A DNA stretch of 64,000 bases, taken from Ensifer adhaerens. GTDB taxonomy: Bacteria; Pseudomonadota; Alphaproteobacteria; Rhizobiales; Rhizobiaceae. The position numbers and the translations under genes were made by a program. Below, one piece after another: positions 60,572-64,000 of this stretch. Numbering within the stretch: position 1 is the first letter of the stretch; each line of letters opens with the position of its first letter. The stretch lies in contig NZ_CP083349.1 of the NCBI RefSeq assembly GCF_020035535.1, positions 2,232,001 to 2,296,000 of the forward strand, written 5' to 3'. The notes under the pieces are model-generated. The model did no database searches and was not told the origin of the DNA. It saw only the letters and a list, made by a program, of their open reading frames with translations.

Positions 60572-61249
60572 ATGCCGCGAGATCACTGGAAATACGAAGG
60601 CATGCTGGCCGCGCCTGACCGCGGCGGCTTCCTGCCCATTCTTCCCCTTCCCCACCACGACCCGACGACGCCGCTGGCGATTGCCGACATGGCCGATGCC
60701 TTCGGCGTCACCCATCGCACCCTGCACTTCTACGAGGAGAAGGGACTTCTGACCGCCGCCCGCATGGGGCCGATGCGGATTTATAACGAAGAACACATCC
60801 GCCGCATGGCCGTCATCAACGCCTGTCGTGAGATCGACATGCCGATCGCCGCCATCCTGGAGCTTTTGACCGGCCTTGCCGCGACCGAGGATCAGGCGGA
60901 TGCCGACCGGTTGTTTCGCGAAGCGCTCCTGGCGCGGCGCCGGGAACTGGCGGCCCAGCAGGCGAACCTTCGCCGCCAGATGCAGCGCATCACCGAATTG
61001 CTCGAAAGCGGCGATGGCAGCGGCCCCGAGGCGGACGATGATGACCATGTCCACCTGTCTCCGATAGAGAGCGAATGCCTGACCTTCATGGCCGAAGGCT
61101 ATCCGGCCCCGCGCATCGCCCGCCTGATGGAGATGGATGTCGCGGCGGCCCTCACGCTCGAAGCCGGCATCATCCGCAAGTTCGGCGCCAACAACCGCTT
61201 CCAGGCAATCGCCAAGGCCGTGATCGCCGGCATGATCACGGCGGAGTAG
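60572..61249 (+). CDS. hybrid regulator: MerR HTH + LuxR-type HTH
   Basis: 225 residues from ATG 60572; the long frame upstream is not protein-like. Residues about 33-100 form a MerR domain: LAIADMADAFGVTHRTLHFYEEKGLLTAARMGPMRIYNEEHIRRM. A coiled coil (about 115-150, RRRELAAQQANLRRQMQRI) follows. The C-terminus (about 160-222) reads like a LuxR/GerE HTH: LSPIESECLTFMAEGYPAPRIARLMEMDVAAALTLEAGIIRKFGANNRFQAI. Two DNA-binding domains in one chain, one at each end, is unusual. No sensor domain is present. Function and target are unknown. Confidence 0.8.
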   Translation: MPRDHWKYEGMLAAPDRGGFLPILPLPHHDPTTPLAIADMADAFGVTHRTLHFYEEKGLLTAARMGPMRIYNEEHIRRMAVINACREIDMPIAAILELLTGLAATEDQADADRLFREALLARRRELAAQQANLRRQMQRITELLESGDGSGPEADDDDHVHLSPIESECLTFMAEGYPAPRIARLMEMDVAAALTLEAGIIRKFGANNRFQAIAKAVIAGMITAE

Positions 61250-61458
61250 CCGAAGCGGCCTTCAGCGGTCGACGCCTCGCCCAACCGCGTCGCGGCGCAG
61301 TGCCGTTGTGCGCAGCTCGTAGAGCGACCAAGGTTCCTCCTGGTGGCCGGTCGCACTGCCGTTTGGGTCGCGATTCTCGCGGGAACGGCGACAATGGGAT
61401 GTCTTCAACGGCACGCTCATGTTACGAGGCGCTGAAACGACACACGTGAGATACCCCG

Positions 61459-62133
61459 ATGCTTCCCTGGATCCAGCTAGACCGCGCAACCATTCCCGGC
61501 GACGGCGACGAGTTGCGCCTGAAGCAGCGCGGCCAGGAATTTTCGATCATGCTCGGTTCGACTGAACTGATGAACAGCCGGCTGAGCGGTTCGGAAGAAG
61601 CGCTGGCGACGCTCGCCTACGAGCGGATCGCCGGCCGAAAAAACATGAGCATGCTGATCGGCGGGCTCGGCATGGGGTTCACGCTCAGGGCTGCCCTCGG
61701 CGTTCTGCCGGAAGATGCCCGGGTGACCGTCGCCGAACTCGTGCCGGCCGTGGTCGACTGGGCACGCGGGCCGATGGCCGAACTCCACAAAGGCACGCTC
61801 GACGACCCCCGTGTCGATATCCATATCGGTGACGTCGGCGCGCTGATCCGCGCGAAGAAGGCGGCCTATGATGCCATCCTGCTCGATATCGACAACGGCC
61901 CGGATGGCCTGACGCGCGCCTCCAACGACAGCCTCTACAGCCATACCGGTCTTCGCGCCGCGCAGGCTGCGCTACGCCCGAATGGTGTTCTGGCCGTCTG
62001 GTCGTCCGCGCCGGACAGCGCCTTTACCCGCCGCCTGCGTGAAGTCGGCTTTGCCACGGACGAGGTGAATGTGCGCGCCAACGGCAAACGTGGCGGTGCC
62101 CGCCACGTGTTGTGGATGGCGACCAAACGCTGA
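61459..62133 (+). CDS. spermidine-synthase-like SAM-fold protein
   Basis: 224 residues. An N-terminal beta strand domain (LDRATIPGDGDELRLKQRGQEFSIML) is followed by a Rossmann fold with the SAM-type motif IGGLGMGFTLRAAL (about 67-80), VTVAELVPAVVDWARG, and DAILLDIDNGPDGLT. This is the spermidine synthase-like family; the residues that bind putrescine in true synthases are not evident, so it may be a methyltransferase of another sort. It is convergent with the RecD-like helicase. Confidence 0.82.
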   Translation: MLPWIQLDRATIPGDGDELRLKQRGQEFSIMLGSTELMNSRLSGSEEALATLAYERIAGRKNMSMLIGGLGMGFTLRAALGVLPEDARVTVAELVPAVVDWARGPMAELHKGTLDDPRVDIHIGDVGALIRAKKAAYDAILLDIDNGPDGLTRASNDSLYSHTGLRAAQAALRPNGVLAVWSSAPDSAFTRRLREVGFATDEVNVRANGKRGGARHVLWMATKR

Positions 62134-62157
62134 AGCAGCCCTTCCCCGTAACAGCCG

Positions 62158-63285
62158 TCAGCGAACGATGGTCAGCCGCTCTGCTGCCCGCGTGATCGCG
62201 GTATAGAGCCAGCGTTCCCGCGTATCGCGAAACGCCCAGCTTTCGTCGAAGAGCACGACATTGTTCCACTGCGAGCCCTGCGCCTTGTGCACCGTCAGCG
62301 CATAGCCGTAGTCGAACTCGTCGTAGCGCTTGCGCGTCGTCCAGGGAATCTCGCCCTCGACATCCTCGAAGGCAGCCTTCAACAGCTTGATCTTGGCAGC
62401 CCCCCGGTCCATGTCGTCGTCTTCCGGCCGGATCATCAGGTTGATGCCCGGCTTCACCGTCTCCTTCGAAGAGCTCATCACCTGCCAAAGCGAGCCGTTG
62501 AGCAGGCCCTTGGCCGGGTCGTTCCTGAGGCAGACGAGTTTGTCGCCGGATTGCGGGTAGTCGCTGGTAAAGCCCTTGAGTTCGCGCAGACGCTGGTTGT
62601 AGCGCCGCCGGGTCTTGTTGGTGCCGACCAGCACCTGGTCGGCTTCGAGCACCAGTTCCTGGTTGACCTGGCCGCGACCGATCACATGCGTGGTGCCGTA
62701 GTCGCCATGCATGATCTCCTTGCCTTCGCGCACCTGCATGGCGAGCTGGATGATCGGATTGTCGCGCGCCTGGCGGTGAATGTCCGTCAGCAGGTAGTCC
62801 GGCTCCTGATTGGTGAAGTAGCCGCCGCCCGATACCGGCGGCAACTGGCCGGGGTCGCCGAGCACCAGGATCGGCGTGCCGAAGCTCATCAGGTCCTTGC
62901 CGAGCGCCTCGTCCACCATCGAGCATTCGTCGACGATGATCAGCGCCGCCTTGGCAACCGGGCTCTGGCGGTTGATCGAAAACATCGGCGCTATCGAGGT
63001 CTTGCCGGTCTCCTCGTCGGAAACTTCCTCTTCGCCGCGCGGACGATAGATCAGCGAATGAATGGTCTTGGCGTTGCTTGCGCCCTTGGAGCGCAGCACC
63101 TGCGCGGCCTTGCCGGTGAAGGCGGCAAACAGCACCTCGCCGTCGACATGTTCGGCGAAATAGCGCGCAAGCGTCGTCTTGCCGGTGCCGGCATAGCCGA
63201 ACAGCCGGAACAGCGGCGAGCGGCCCTCTTTCAGCCACTGCGAAACGGCCTTGAGGGCCTCATCCTGTTGCGGTGCAAATTGCAT
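62158..63285 (-). CDS. ATP-dependent RecD-like DNA helicase
   Basis: 375 residues from ATG 63283-63285. Walker A FGYAGTGKTTLARYF is near 30-42; Walker B VDECSMVD; motif III LGDPGQLPPV; the SF1B helicase C-terminal motif ALTVHKAQGSQW with YTAITRAAERLTIV. At 375 residues it is a short member of the RecD2/AAA_30 family with a UvrD_C_2 end, without the long N-terminal domain of RecD2. It unwinds DNA 5' to 3' by family. The frame upstream to 63348 has no extra motif. Confidence 0.92.
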   Translation of the reverse strand: MQFAPQQDEALKAVSQWLKEGRSPLFRLFGYAGTGKTTLARYFAEHVDGEVLFAAFTGKAAQVLRSKGASNAKTIHSLIYRPRGEEEVSDEETGKTSIAPMFSINRQSPVAKAALIIVDECSMVDEALGKDLMSFGTPILVLGDPGQLPPVSGGGYFTNQEPDYLLTDIHRQARDNPIIQLAMQVREGKEIMHGDYGTTHVIGRGQVNQELVLEADQVLVGTNKTRRRYNQRLRELKGFTSDYPQSGDKLVCLRNDPAKGLLNGSLWQVMSSSKETVKPGINLMIRPEDDDMDRGAAKIKLLKAAFEDVEGEIPWTTRKRYDEFDYGYALTVHKAQGSQWNNVVLFDESWAFRDTRERWLYTAITRAAERLTIVR

Positions 63286-63732
63286 GAGGCTGAGTGTCAG
63301 GATTCGGGCGGCACAAGCAAGCCCGGATTTGTGGGCGACCCGGACCACCTGGCGGCGGCTTTGAGGATGTCTCCCGTTCCCGTGGGAGTTTTCCTCGTGA
63401 AATCAATGGTTTTCGACGTGATTGCAGTTATCGCCTCGCTCACGCCGAAGATCCTTTGTTCACGTTTTTTTCTCATCACCGGGCTTCGTTACGCGGCCAC
63501 GAGCCTCTGCGGCAGGGGCGGCGGCGTCATCACCCGCACTTGCGGCCGACGATCGCTGTGGCACTTTCTTGCCTTGCCCCTTGAATGCACCGCCGCATTG
63601 TTGCTAACGAGCAAGGCGTGATGGCGCCGCGATCCGCCGCTATAGCGTGGCGCTGCCGTGATCACCATTGCTCGAAGCCCGTTGAGGCCGGCCACCGATG
63701 GCCGCTCCCGCCTTTCGGGGCCACGCCGGAGA
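63286..63732. other. intergenic, no gene seen
   Basis: About 450 nt between divergent genes (helicase minus, AbrB-like plus). It should contain both promoters. No clear repeat or RNA gene is visible. Confidence 0.4.
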
Positions 63733-64000
63733 ATGCCTGTGACGACCGACAAGCCCAAAGCCGCGTCCTCTCCGGAAAAGGTCGGCATCGGACGGCTGGC
63801 GCCGTGGCTGCAGTGGTGCCTGCTCTCGGTCGTGTCCCTCGTCTTTGCCACCTGCTTCGAGTTCATCGGCATTCCCGCCGGCCTCTTGATGGGGCCGATG
63901 CTCGCAGCCGTTCTCGTCGGCCTGAACGGCGGCACGATCCGCCTGCCGCGCCAGCTCTTCTTCTGCGTGCAGTTCATCCTGGCGATGATGATCGCCGGCG
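63733..64000 (+). CDS. AbrB-family (ammonia monooxygenase-like) membrane protein, 3' cut by window edge
   Basis: The frame begins at ATG 63733 (or GTG 63739, with CGGAGAAT before it) and is open to the window end, 89 codons. After a basic start (KPKAASSPEKVGIGR), the helices LLSVVSLVFATCFEFIGIPAGLLMGPMLAAVLVGLNGG and FCVQFILAMMIAG appear. The IPAGLLMGPMLAAV segment is a hallmark of the AbrB membrane duplication family (PF05145). These are polytopic proteins of unknown substrate, often annotated as transporters or regulators. Confidence 0.82.
   Translation, partial: MPVTTDKPKAASSPEKVGIGRLAPWLQWCLLSVVSLVFATCFEFIGIPAGLLMGPMLAAVLVGLNGGTIRLPRQLFFCVQFILAMMIAG

Overview
The window is a 64 kb piece of a high-GC alphaproteobacterial chromosome or large replicon. 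It is most likely from Rhizobiales of the Ensifer/Sinorhizobium group. The grounds are the dense gene packing, the many LysR/Lrp/GlxA/MocR regulators, a DUF1127 gene divergent from a LysR gene, a cytosolic double-PAS chemoreceptor, two RIME-like palindromic intergenic mosaics, and the character of rpsU, ilvC and pdxJ. This assignment rests on recalled family features, not on a search. No rRNA, tRNA, CRISPR array or prophage was seen. One IS110-family element is present.

Layout. 1-6 kb: truncated LysE exporter, methyltransferase, a tiny membrane ORF, a Tat-exported sulfatase, a lipoprotein, and a betaine-type binding protein translationally coupled to an L,D-transpeptidase. 6-13 kb: cytosolic chemoreceptor, membrane protein, persulfide dioxygenase-rhodanese fusion, 1-Cys peroxiredoxin, a 5'-truncated threonine dehydratase relic and a second peroxiredoxin-like protein. 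13-18 kb: MocR regulator divergent from a PaiB-like protein, a second LysE exporter and a TPP enzyme. 18-22 kb: small XRE protein, cold-shock protein with a long leader, rpsU with a TTG start, several small ORFs and a serine/threonine dehydratase. 22-26 kb: ilvC, a TetR regulator with a palindromic operator, small membrane proteins, a P-loop kinase and a RIME-like mosaic.

26-35 kb: LysR/isochorismatase divergon, MacA-MacB export operon, three tandem paralogous four-helix membrane proteins of unknown function, an S51 peptidase, a nucleotidyltransferase, and a DUF1127/LysR divergon. 35-41 kb: a GFA-family relic, an SDR, an Lrp/membrane-protein divergon, a GlxA-type regulator divergent from a rhodanese, and a frameshifted GNAT gene. 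41-46 kb: HlyD plus small-membrane-protein operon, methyltransferase, NDH-2 and DUF1272. 46-54 kb: IS110 element, GlxA regulator, isochorismatase-Lrp pair divergent from an Asp/Glu racemase, a NIPSNAP-VOC pair, a flavin monooxygenase and a second RIME-like mosaic. 54-64 kb: HxlR/NmrA quinone-reductase-type divergon, VOC protein, Bcr/CflA efflux pump, histidine phosphatase, pdxJ, a membrane-anchored regulator-like protein, a MerR-LuxR hybrid regulator, a spermidine-synthase-like protein, a RecD-like helicase and the start of an AbrB-type membrane protein.

Most of the window is ordinary accessory metabolism, export and regulation arranged as regulator-target divergons. The least explained items are the tandem membrane-protein triplet (31.2-32.7 kb), the MerR-LuxR hybrid regulator, the coupled binding-protein/L,D-transpeptidase pair, and the structured non-coding flank of the IS110 element. 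Three genes look decayed: the dehydratase (5' loss), GFA (3' loss) and GNAT (one-base frameshift). I did not find a convincing new defence or biosynthetic system.
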